Source: SXTU01 sp964496695
GTDB taxonomy: Bacteria > Verrucomicrobiota > Verrucomicrobiia > Limisphaerales > SXTU01
Length of the DNA stretch: 64,000 nt
Direction: 5' to 3'
NCBI GenBank assembly: GCA_964496695.1
Contig: CAZCBE010000007.1
Location: 50,785 to 114,784 of the forward strand
Part shown: piece by piece, positions 17,557-29,600 of the stretch
How the letters are laid out: the number at the start of each line of letters is the position of its first letter
Numbering within the stretch: the stretch's first letter is position 1
Notes under the pieces: generated by a model
Databases searched by the model: none
The model's input: only the letters and a program-made list of their open reading frames with translations
What the model was told of the DNA's origin: nothing
Position numbers and translations under genes: made by a program

Positions 17557-17620
17557 AGGAATACCCCTAGGCGATTGTCCGTATGTTTGTCTTGGCGGGG
17601 CGGGAATAGCCGCTAGTGTC
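17557..17620 (+). promoter_or_regulatory. Putative regulated promoter of giant gene 1
   Basis: CAGGAATACCCCTAG (17556-17570) is followed at 17592-17597 by TTGGCG, a 16-base spacer and TAGTGT at 17614-17619. The same blocks with the same 16-base spacing lie upstream of the second giant gene at 31651-31715. TTGGCG-N16-TAGTGT fits a weak sigma-70-type promoter, and the upstream block contains TACCCCT, which fits the NarL heptamer consensus TACYYMT. Confidence 0.55.
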
Positions 17621-17674
17621 GGCCCTCAATAAGCCGTTAAGGTGACCCTTTAGCGGTGGATAAAGAAATCCCAT

Positions 17675-20600
17675 ATGAAAACGACACCACAGGCCCGACT
17701 GTCACTGTATCCGCTGAATTTAGGTGTCATTCGCCTGCTGGCGGCGCTGTGCGTGCTGACCGGAGTGGCGAGCGCGCAGACCTTCCAGATCAATACGCTT
17801 ACCGCGAGCAACGCCGTCGTCGTGGACGTGAACGGCATTGCCGGGGATGACCGCGGCGGCATTGCCGTGAGCGGGTCACAGGTGTTCTATAGCGGCGACG
17901 CCGCCTCCGTGCGCGCCAGCCGGAATGGCCTGACCGGCGTGACCACGCTGGGCGTGGTCCGCGAAGGCCTGGTCACCGATCTGCGCACCGAGACGGTGTA
18001 TCTGCTCGCCAATGGCACGACGCCGATCACGCCGCACTCCAGCAGCGCCATGATCACCACGCTGCTGGCCTTGGACGGCCTGACCGGGGCGACCAACGGA
18101 ACCGTCATTACCCTCTCCAGCTCGATCAGCGTCCCGACCGCCAGCAACAACGGCTCGGTGGGCGTGTTCGCCGGCTGGGGCCGCATCGTGATCCACAATG
18201 GCACGCGCGTTTACAGCATCGCAATTCCGACGGGTGTGGTGACGGACTTGGGGGCGCAAACGGTGCCGACGCGCACTGGCTCGGAGACGTGGGCTTACTG
18301 GGGCGTGGCGGAGTTGATCGGCGGGGAGACGTATCTGGCCTATGTGCAGGACAGCACCAAGGTGGTGCGCCGCCGGGTGAGCAATGGCGCGGTGACGACG
18401 ATCGCGACCTTCAGCAATCTGGGGGACATGGCCAGCTTCACCGTGGTGCCGGCCCTGAACCGCTGGTATTTCCACAACGAGAGCGGCGGGCAGTTTGGTT
18501 CCGTGGCGGAACTGCTGGGCTACGCGGACGCGACCTTCACGCTCCCGACCGAGGCCCCCACGATCAGCTCACAGCCGGCGGGCCTGCTGATTGTCAACAC
18601 CGAGGCGGCGGCCTTCTCCGTATCGGCCATCGGCACGGACCCGCTGCGCTACCAGTGGCGCAAGGACGGCGTGGCGATTGCCAATGCGACCAACACGACC
18701 TTCGCGCTGCCTTCCGCGCTGGTGTCGGACTCGGGCGGCTACACGGTGGTGATCACGAACAACTACGGCGCTGTGACCAGTTCGGTGGCGGTGCTGACGG
18801 TGGAGCCGATCACCACGGATCTGCTCAAGATCACGAGCCTGCGGACGAACAACTTCTTCGTCGTGGACCCGCTCAACTTCGCGGGTGATGACCGGGGCGG
18901 CCTGGTGGTCACGGACCAGAAGATCTTCCTGCGTGGTGATGACTCGGTGGGCAGCTTCAACGTGACGAATCTCGGCAGCGGCATCCGGCTGGGCACCAAC
19001 AACGGTGCCAACACAAACTTCTTCTTCTATGACTCGATGATCGGCGACCTGCGCAGCCGCAAGGTGTATCTGCTGGCCAACGGCAGCACGGCCATCGGTG
19101 TGCATGGCGGCACCGCCACGACGCTGATCGAAATCCACGGCAGCAACGGTGTGCCGGTCGGCTCCCCGATTTCCCTGAGCGCGGGCATCGGCCTGCCGGA
19201 CGGGCAGAACGCGGGCGGCCAATACAGCGGCAAGGTCGGCCTCTTCTCCGGCTGGGGCCGGCTGGTCGTCCACAACGGCACCAACGCCTTCAGCATTGAT
19301 CCCACGACGGGCACTGTTACGGACTTCGGCGCGATGACCACGCCGGTGCGCAGCCTGCCGCAGCCGGCGGAGAGCTGGGCCTACTGGGGCGTGGCGGAGT
19401 ATTACGGCGGCACGGTGAAGCTGGTCTATGGCCGCGATGCGACGTCCATCGTGCGCTCGACCGTCCCCAGCGGCACGGTGGAGGTCATCGGCACCTTCTC
19501 GAACGTGCATGACCTGGCCAACCTGACGGTGGTGCCCACGATGAACCGCTGGTATTTCCACAACGAGTCCGTGAACCAGTTTACCAACTACGGCAACTAC
19601 GGTGCGGAAGTGCTGGGCTACGCGGACGCGACGTTCCTGTTCCAGTCGCAGACGGCGATCACGTTCGCGGCGAACCCGGTGACGGTGCTGGAAGACTCGG
19701 GGGCGAGCGCGACGAGTTCCTTCGTCACGCTGGTGCCCGGCGGCACGGCGTCGTATGTGGTCACCAACGACAGCAACGCGCTTTTCAGTGTCCAGCCGGC
19801 GATCAGTGCGGTCGGCACGCTCACCTTCACTCCGGCGGCGAACGCGAACGGCACCGCGGTGCTGGGCGTCACGGCGTTGAACAGCAGCAGCGTCCAGGTG
19901 GGGACGGGCACGTTCACCATCACGGTGACGCCGGTGAACGACGCGCCTACGGTCACGCTGGCCGCTGGCAGCGTCACGGTGAGCGAAGACAGCGGGGCGC
20001 AGGCCGTGGCCGCCTTCGCCACCACCTCGGCCGGACCGGCGAACGAGGCGGGGCAGAGCGTCACCCTGACGACAGTCACGAACAACAACAACGCGCTCTT
20101 CAGCGCGCAGCCGGCGATCAGCGCGGCGGGCGTGCTGACCTTTACTGCGGCGGCGAACGCCTACGGCTCGGCCACGGTGACGGTGATCGCCCAGGACAAT
20201 GGCGGGACGCTCAACGGCGGCGCGGACACGAGCGCGCCGCAGTTCTTCACGATCACGGTGACGCCGGTGAACGACGCGCCGAGCGTCGGCTTCGCGTCGA
20301 ACGTGGTGGTGCTGGAGGACAGCGGGACGGCCAGCCTGACCGGCTTCGCCAGCTTCACGACCGGGCCGGCCAATGAGTCCGGCCAGACGCTCGTGGGCTA
20401 TGCGGTGGCCAACAACAACAGCGGCCTCTTCAGCTCGCCGCCGGCGATCAACACCAGCGGCGTGCTGACCTTCACCCCGGCGGCGAACGCCAACGGCGTG
20501 GCCACCGTGACGGTGATCGCGCAGGATGACGGCGGCACGGCCAACGGCGGCGTGGACCTGACGACGAACACCTTCACCATCACGGTGACGGCGGTCAATG

Positions 20601-23600
20601 ATGCCCCGAGCTTTGCCCTCGGGTTCTATACCGGTTTGATCACGAATTCGTTCGTTACGGCATGGGGCGCTGAGGATCACGGGGCCAGCACCGTGCCGCC
20701 CATCTTGACGGACGTGACGGCGGTCGCTTCCGGAACGTTTCATTCCCTGGCGCTCAAGCGCGATGGGACCGTGGTTGCGTGGGGTGACGCCCCGATGTCC
20801 ACCGTTCCGGGCGGTCTGAGCGGGGTCACCGCCATTGCCTCCGGCTGGAACCACAGCCTGGCGCTGAAGAATGACGGCACCGTCATCGCCTGGGGCGGCA
20901 ACAGCGAAGGCCAGTCCACCGTGCCTCCCGGCCTGGACAATGTAGTGGCGATTGCCGGCGGATTTAACGTCAGCATGGCCGCCAAGAGCGATGGCACCGT
21001 GGTCGCCTGGGGCCAGGCTGACTTCGGGCAGCTCACGATTCCGGGCGGCCTGGCGAACGTGATCGCGGTGGCGGCGGGTTATCACAGCGTGGCCCTCAAG
21101 GGCGACGGAACGGTGGTCGTCTGGGGCGGCGCCGATGAAGGAGAGCTGAACATGCCGCCGGACTTGTCCGGCGTGACAGCGATCGCGGCCGGGAACAATC
21201 ACACCGTCGCGCTCAAGAGCGATGGGACTGTCGTGGCGTGGGGCAATAACAGTCAGGGCCAGACCAATGTTCCGGCGGGCCTGACGAACGTGATCGCGAT
21301 TGCGGCCGGCAGTCACCACAGCCTCGCGCTCAAGAGCGACGGAACGGTGGTGGCGTGGGGCCGGAACAATGCCGGCCAGTCGGACGTGCCGGTCGGTTTG
21401 GTGAATGTGACCGGGATCGCGGGCGGAGTCGGCCAAGGCCAGGGCCACAGTCTGGCGATCGTTTCCACGTTCAGCACGAACGGCATCGTGGTGAACGAAG
21501 ACAGCGGTGCGTTCACCCTCGCTCTGGCTGCAACCAACATCGTGGCAGGCCCGGCGGACGAGTCCGGCCAGGTGGTGAGCTTTGTCGTCACCAACGACAA
21601 CAACGCCTTGTTCACCAGCCAGCCGGCGGTGAGCACGGCGGGCACCCTTACCTTCACCCCGGCGGCGAATGCCTTCGGCTCCGCGACGATCACGGTGATC
21701 GCGCAGGACAACGGCGGGACGGCCAACGGCGGCGTGGACACCAGCGCGGCACAGACCTTCACGATCACGGTGAACGCGGTGAACGACGCGCCCAGCGTCA
21801 CCTACGTCACGAACAACGTGCTCGTGCTGGAGGACAGCGGGGCGTTCAGCAGCGGCGCAGGCTTCGCGGCCTTCTCGCCCGGACCGGCCAATGAGTCCGC
21901 GCAGACCTTGGTCGGCTACACGGTGGCAAACAGCAACGAAGGCCTCTTCACCGTCCAGCCGGCCCTCGCTGCGGATGGCACGCTCACTTTTACCGTGGCC
22001 ACGGCCACGAACGGCTCCGCGACCGTCACGGTCATCGCGCAGGATTCCGGCGGCACGGCCAACGGCGGCGTGGACAAGAGCACGAACACCTTCACCATCA
22101 CGGTGGCGGGCGTGAACCACGCGCCGAGCTTCGCGCTGGCCTCGGCCACGGTCACGGTGCTGGAGGACGCGGGCGCGCAGAGCGTCCCGGGCTTCGGCAC
22201 GAGCATCCTCGCCGGCCCGGCCAACGAGGCCGCGCAGGTGGTGAGCTTCACGGTCACGAACGACGCCAACGCGCTCTTCCTCGTGCAGCCGGCCCTGAAC
22301 GGCGCGGGCACCCTGACCTTCACTCCGGCGGTGAACGCCTATGGCTCCGCGACGGTCACGGTCATCGCGCACGACGACGGCGGCACGGCCAACGGCGGTG
22401 TGGACACCAGCGCGGCGCAGACCTTCACGCTCACGGTCACATCCGTGAACGACGCGCCCGTCATCGGCTTCGCCTCGAACGTCGTGGTGCTGGAGGACAG
22501 CGGCGCGGCGAGTCTGGCGGGCTTCGCGGCCATCACCACCGGCCCGGCCAACGAGTCCGGCCAGATGTTCCTGGGCCTCACGGTGGCCAATGACAACCCG
22601 TCGCTCTTTAGCGTCGCGCCCGCCCTGAGCGGCGGCACGCTCACCTTCACCCCGGCGGCGAATGCCTACGGCTCGGCAACGGTGACGGTCATCGCTCAGG
22701 ACGACGGCGGCACGGCCAACGGCGGCGTGGACAAGGCCACGAACACCTTCCTCGTCACGGTGACTGCGGTGAATGACGCGCCCCTCATCACCTTCGCCTC
22801 GAACGTGGTCGTGCAGCAGGACAGCAGCGCGGCGAGCCTCGGCACCTTCGCCGCGATCACCACTGGTCCGGCCAACGAATCCGGCCAGAGCATCACGAAC
22901 CTCGCCGTGAGCAACGACAACACGGCGCTCTTCAGCGCCCAGCCCTCGCTCATGGGTGGCACGCTCACCTTCACCCCGGCCTTGAATGCCATCGGCACGG
23001 CGACCGTGACGGTCATCGCCCAGGACAACGGCGGCACGGACAACGGCGGCGTGAACGTGGCGACGAACACCTTCACCATCTCGGTGATCGGCGTGAACCA
23101 TGCACCGACTTTCACCCTGCGGCCGGTGAACACCCAGAGCAGCCTGCTCAACAACGGCAGCTTCGAGACCGGCAGCTTCAGCGGCTGGATCGCCACCGAC
23201 ACGGCCAACACTTCGCCGACGCTGGCGGTCCGCGCCAACGGAACCAACCTCGGCTTCTTCAATGTCTCGTCCTCGGACGGCACTTATTCTGCGACGCACG
23301 GGTTCAGCGGGGCCAACGCCGGCAGCATCAGCCTCGCACAGGACGTGACCTTGCCGCCGGGCGGCGGAGCGGCGCTTTCCTTCACCTACCGGGCGGCGTG
23401 GCAGACCTTTAGCGCAGCGGGCGACCGTGTGTTCCGCTTTGCGGTGCAGCCGGCCGGCGGCGGGGCGGACCTGTATTCGCAGACCGTCCTCACGGTGGCG
23501 CCGAACGCCTTCGGCTTCCAGACGACCAATACGCCGGTGACGGTGGACCTCTCGGCCTTCGCCGGGCAGACCGTCCGGGTGGTGTTCGTGACGGACATCG

Positions 23601-26600
23601 CGGCGGGCGACGCGGGCAACGGCTCGTTCCAGTTGGACAACGTGCAGCTCTCGGCCACCACGCCGGACTTCACGGTCTATGAAAGCACGGGCGCGAGCAC
23701 GACCTTGAACTTCGCGACGAACATCCTGGCCGGTCCGCCGAGCGAGCTGGCGCAGACGGTTACGTTCACCGTGACCAACAACAACAATGCCCTGTTCAGC
23801 AGCCAGCCGGCGATCGCCGTGGACGGCACGCTGACCTTCGCGCTGGCGTTCAACTCCAACGGCGTGGCCACCGTGACGGTGTATGCGCACGACAACGGCG
23901 GGACGGCCAACGGCGGCGTGGACACGAGCGTGGCCCACACGTTCACGATCACGGTGCTGCCGATCAACAGCGCGCCGCAGATCAGCTTCAACACGGCGAA
24001 CCTGGTGGTGAACGAGGACCGGGGCCCCTACAGCGCGGCGCTGGCGACGTTCAGTCGCGGTCCGGCGGACGAAGCCGGGCAGAGCATCACGAACGTGGTG
24101 ACGGCCAACAACAACAGCGGCCTCTTCAGCGTGCAGCCCTCGGTGAGCACCAGCGGCGTGCTGACCTTCACCCCGGCGGCGAACTCCAACGGCGTGGCGA
24201 CGGTGACAGTCATCGCGCAGGACAACGGTGGGACGGCCAATGGCGGCGTGAACCTGGCGACCAACAGCTTCACCCTGACGGTCACCGCGGTGAACGACGC
24301 GCCGAGCTTCGCGCTGCCGGCCGGGCCGCCGGTGGCGGCGGGCGCGGTGTGGACGGCGCAGGCTTCGGGCAGCCAGCAGTGGTCGCGCGTGGTCGCCTCG
24401 GCGGACGGCACGAAGCTGGCCGCCATATACTGGGGCGGACTGATTCACACCTCCACTGATTCCGGTGCGACTTGGACTCCCCAGGTCAATTCGGGCAGCC
24501 GCAACTGGATCGGCCTCGCCTCCTCGGCCGACGGCACCAAGCTGGCCGCGGCGGTCAACGGCGGGGGCATCTACACCTCGGCGGACTCGGGCGCCACCTG
24601 GACCTTGCAGGCTGGGGCGGGCACGCGGGGCTGGGGCAACCTCGGCATGTCTCCGGACGGCTCGCGGCTGATGGCCTCCGGCTACTTCATCCCGGCCTAC
24701 GGCTCCACGGATGGCGGCGTGACATGGACCCAGGTTCAAACCTCCAGGCAATGGGGGCCGATCACCATCGCCACCGACGGCTTGAAAGTGTCCATGGTGG
24801 AAACGGGCGGCCCGATCTGGACGTCACTCAACTTTGGAACGAACTGGTTTACCGGAACCGGCACGGCGGGGAACCTGAATCCGCTGGCCGCCTCGGCGGA
24901 TGGCACGAAGCTGGTGACGGCGTCGGCCCAGGGCGGCACGATTTACACTTCGACCAATACCGGCACCAACTGGACTTCGCGCGAAAGCCAGAGGACCTGG
25001 ATCGCTTTGGCCTCCTCCGCCGACGGCAGTTTCCTTGTGGCAGCCGTTCAGAATGGCTTGATTTACACCTCGTCTGACTCCGGGGTGACGTGGACGCCGC
25101 AGCCGGGATCCGGCAGCCGTAACTGGAGTTCGCTCGCCATGTCGGCGGATGGTTCGAAGATGTTCGCTACGGATGGCAGTGGCTTTATCTACTCGTCAGG
25201 TGCTGGCTTCGGTCCCTACGTCGTTACTGTGCTGGAGGACAGTGGTGCCTACACGGGCGGCGCGAATTTCGCCACGAGCATCTCGCCTGGTCCGGCGGAT
25301 GAGTCAACGCAGGTCGTGGACTTCCTCGTTTCCAACAACAACAACGCTCTCTTCAGCGCCCAGCCAGCCCTAGCAGCCGACGGCACGCTGACCTACACCC
25401 TGGCGGCCAATGCCTTCGGCTCGGCTGTCGTGACCGTTCGTGCACATGACAACGGCGGCACGGACAACGGCGGTGTGGATACGAGCGCGGCGCAGACCTT
25501 CACGCTCAATGTGACGAATGTGAACGACGCGCCGAGCATCACGCTGGGGACGACCACGGTGACGGTGAACGAGGACAGCGGCGCCTACAGCGGCGCGCTG
25601 GCGACGTTCGCGAAAGGCCCGGCGAACGAGTCCGGCCAGAGCATCACCAACGTGACGGTGACGGGGAACAGCAACCCTGGCCTGTTCAGCGTGGCTCCGG
25701 CAGTGAGCACGAGCGGGGTGCTGACCTTCACCCCGGCGTTGAACGCCAACGGCAGCGCGACGGTGACGATCACGGCGCAGGACAACGGCGGCACGGCCAA
25801 CGGTGGCGTGGACTTGAGCGCGCCGGTGAGCTTTACCATCACGGTGGGGCCGGTGAACGACGCGCCGGGCTTTGCGATACCGGGTGGCACGCCTGTCGGA
25901 CAGTCGCTCTTGGCCTGGGGTCGCAACACCAAGGGCCAGTTGGGGGATGCTACTTTGACGGATCGTCACAGCCCGGTGCAGATCGGCACGAGCACGGAGT
26001 GGCAGTCCTTGTCCGCCGGATTTGAGCATACGGTCGCGGTGAAAACCGATGGCACCCTGTGGGCCTGGGGCAACAATGACTCTGGTCAGCTGGGGGATGG
26101 CACGACAACGCAGCGCAGCAGTCCGGTGCAAATCGGCACGGGAACGGACTGGCGGCGAGTGGCCGCAGGTTACGCTCACACGCTGGCGATAAAGGCCGAT
26201 GGCACGCTCTGGACGTGGGGTTGGAACGCCTTCGGCCAGTTGGGGACTGGCTCTTATGCGGACAGCCTCATCCCGGTGCAGGTCGGCACGGCGACGGACT
26301 GGCAGTCGGTGACGGCGAGCTACTACTTTACTGTGGCGCTGAAGGTTAATGGCACCCTCTGGGCTTGGGGCGAGAATGGCGCCGGCCAGTTGGGCGACTC
26401 CAATGCACAGCGCAACAGCCCGACACAGGTCGGCACAGCTACCGACTGGCAATCCATGTCGCTGGGTTCTGGCTATACCATGGCGGTGAAAACGGATGGC
26501 ACCCTCTGGGCTTGGGGTGGCAATGACTGGGGCCAGTTAGGGGATGGCACCACCACCACCCGGCGCACTCCGGTGCAAATCGGCACGGCCACCAACTGGC

Positions 26601-29600
26601 GGTCTGTTTCAGCGGGTGACAGTTCCACCTTGGCGGTGAAGACCGATGGCACACTCTGGGGCTGGGGTTGGAATGGCTACGGCCAATTGGGAAATGGCTC
26701 GTCGTCGCCGAGTTCCATCCCGGTGCAATCTGGCACGGCGACGGACTGGCTGGATGTAGATGCAGGTGGCACACATGTCTTGGCGGTCAAGACCGATGGC
26801 ACGCTGTGGGCATCTGGCGACAACAGCCGAGGTCAGTTGGGGGATGGCACGACCAGCAACCGGGCCACGCCGGTGCGAGTCGGTTCGGTGGTCAACGGGC
26901 AACTGGTGCGGGCGGGATACTATCATTCAGTGGCCTTGTCCGGGCTTGCGATAGCCGGACCCCATACGCTTACGGTGGCGGAAGATTCTGGGGCCTACAT
27001 TGGCAGCGGATTTGCCACGAGCATCTTGGTCGGCCCGGCGGACGAGGCGGCGCAGGCGGTGGACTTCCTAGTGTCGAACGATAACAACGCGCTCTTCAGC
27101 AGCCAGCCGGCGATTGCAGCGGATGGCACGCTGACCTTCACCCCGGCGGCCAACGCCTTCGGCACGGCCACGGTCACCGTCCGGGCGCACGACGACGGCG
27201 GCACGGCCAACGGTGGCGTGGACACGAGCGCGGCGCAGACCTTCACCATCACGGTGACGGCGGTGAACGACGCGCCGACGGTGGCGTTCAACACCAACAA
27301 TGTCGTGGCGCTGGAAGACAGCGGCGCGAACAGCGTGAGCGGCTTCGCCAGCGTGACGAGCTACGGTGCCGGCGAGACGGGCCAGACCTTGGTGGGCCAT
27401 GTGGTCACGGCGGCGAACACCGCGCTCTTCAGCGTGCAACCGGTGATCAACACCAGCGGCGTGCTGACCTTCACCCCGGCGACGAATGCCAATGGCAGCA
27501 CAACGGTGACGGTGGTGTCGCAGGACTCCGGCGGCACGGCCAATGGCGGCGTGGACCAGACCACAAACACCTTCACCATCACGGTGGTGTCGGTGAACGA
27601 CGCGCCGAGCTTTGGCATTCCTGTAGGCGTGGCGGCAGCCCCGGGCGGGGATACGTGGACGGCGCAGACCGGGTCCGGCACGGACTACTGGCAGTCCATC
27701 GCCTCGTCGGCGGACGGCACCAAGCTGGCGGTGGTCTCGGGCTTGGGTAAAATCCACACCTCGACGGATTCGGGCGTGACTTGGACGGCCCGGCTGACGG
27801 ACGCGAATCGCAACTGGCGCAGCATCGCGTCCTCCACGGACGGCACCAAGCTGGCGGCGGTGAACTACAACGGCCAGATTTACACCTCGACGGACTCGGG
27901 TGCCACTTGGACCGCGCGCGAAACCATCCGTTACTGGTGGGCCATCGCCTCCTCGGCTGACGGCACCAAGCTCGTGGCCGCGAACTTTAATGCCGGCTCC
28001 GGTGGTTATCTCTACACCTCCACCGACTCCGGGGCGACGTGGACGGAGCGCCTGAACGACTTCGGGCGTCCGTGGCGCGGCGTGGCTTCGTCGGCGGACG
28101 GGACCAAGCTGGTGGCGGTGGCCGAGAACTCCCAAGTTTACACCTCGACCGACTCGGGGGTGACGTGGACCGCGCGCGACAGCAGCCGCAACTGGCAGGG
28201 CGTGGCCTCGTCGGCAGACGGCACCAAGCTGGTGGCCTTCGTGTCGGCGGGCCAGCTCTACATTTCGACTGATTCCGGAGTGACCTGGACGGCGCGCGAC
28301 AGCAACCGTAACTGGACTTCCGTCGCGTCCTCCTCGGACGGCAGCCGGCTGCTGGCCTCGGTTAACAACGGCAACCTTTACACCTCGGCCGATTCCGGCG
28401 CGACGTGGACGGCCCGCGACAGCACCCGCACCTGGCAATGTGTCGCCTCTTCGGCCGATGGCAGCAAGCTGGCGGCGGGTGTTTACAACGGCTCGATCTA
28501 CACCTCGGCGGGCGCGGGCGTGGGTGGTGGCGGCGGCGCGGTGGGCGAGACCTGGACCCCGCGCGACAGCGTCCGTCTTTGGGCGCGGGTCGCCTCCTCG
28601 GCGGATGGCACCAAGCTGTTGGCTGCGACCTGGGGACTGGGGAGACTTTATACCTCGACTGATTCAGGCGTGACCTGGACCGAGCGGGCGAGCGAGCGCG
28701 CTTGGTATCAAGTGGCGTCGTCCGCCGACGGAACCAAGCTGGTGGCCAGCCCAGGTGGTGGCCCCCAGGACTACGTCTACACCTCGACGGATTCCGGGGT
28801 GACGTGGACGCCGCGCTTGACGGACGCCACCCGCAGTTGGACGGGACTCGCCTCCTCAGCCGACGGGACCAAGCTGGTGGCGGTGGCCGGCGGCAGCCAG
28901 ATTTTCACCTCGACGGATTCCGGGGAGACGTGGACGGCACGGGACAGCGCCCGTTCATGGACTTCGGTCGCCTCGTCCGCCGACGGCACCAAGCTGGCGG
29001 CAGCGGTGGGTGGTGGTCTGATTTACACTTCAACCGACTCGGGCGTGACTTGGGCGGCCCAGCCTGGTTCCGGCAGTCACGGTTGGTATTACCTCGCCTC
29101 CTCGGCGGATGGCACCAAGCTGATTGCGGCGGATTTCACTTTCTCGAGTGGCTACATCTACACGTCCGCCGACTCGGGCGTGACGTGGACGGCGCGCCTG
29201 ACGGATGCGGGCCGCCCTTGGCGGACCGTGGCCTCCTCGGCGGACGGCAATACGTTGCTCGCGGCGGGCATCGACACGCAGCTCTACGTGTCCACGGACG
29301 CGGGCGCCACATGGACGGCTCGTGACAGCGTCCGAGGGTTGTGGGATGGGTTGGCCATCTCGGCGGACGGCAGCAAGTTGGTGGCCGCTGCCTATAATGA
29401 CCGGATTTACACCTCGACGGGTGGAGGCGGAGGCGGAGGCTCCGCAGCCTACGTCCTGAGCGTGCTGGAGGATTCTGGTGCCTACACCGGCGGTGCCAAC
29501 TTCGCCACGAGCATCTCGGCGGGACCGGCGGACGAGTCCGCGCAGGTCGTGGACTTCCTGGTGTCGAACGACAACAACGCGCTGTTCAGCAGCCAGCCGG

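Noticed and set aside
18569..24751. Very long open frame (2060 codons) antisense to giant gene 1
   Set aside because: It mirrors the repeat structure of the + strand gene, is rich in Arg/His/Val as expected for the complement of GC-rich repeats, and has no domain of its own.
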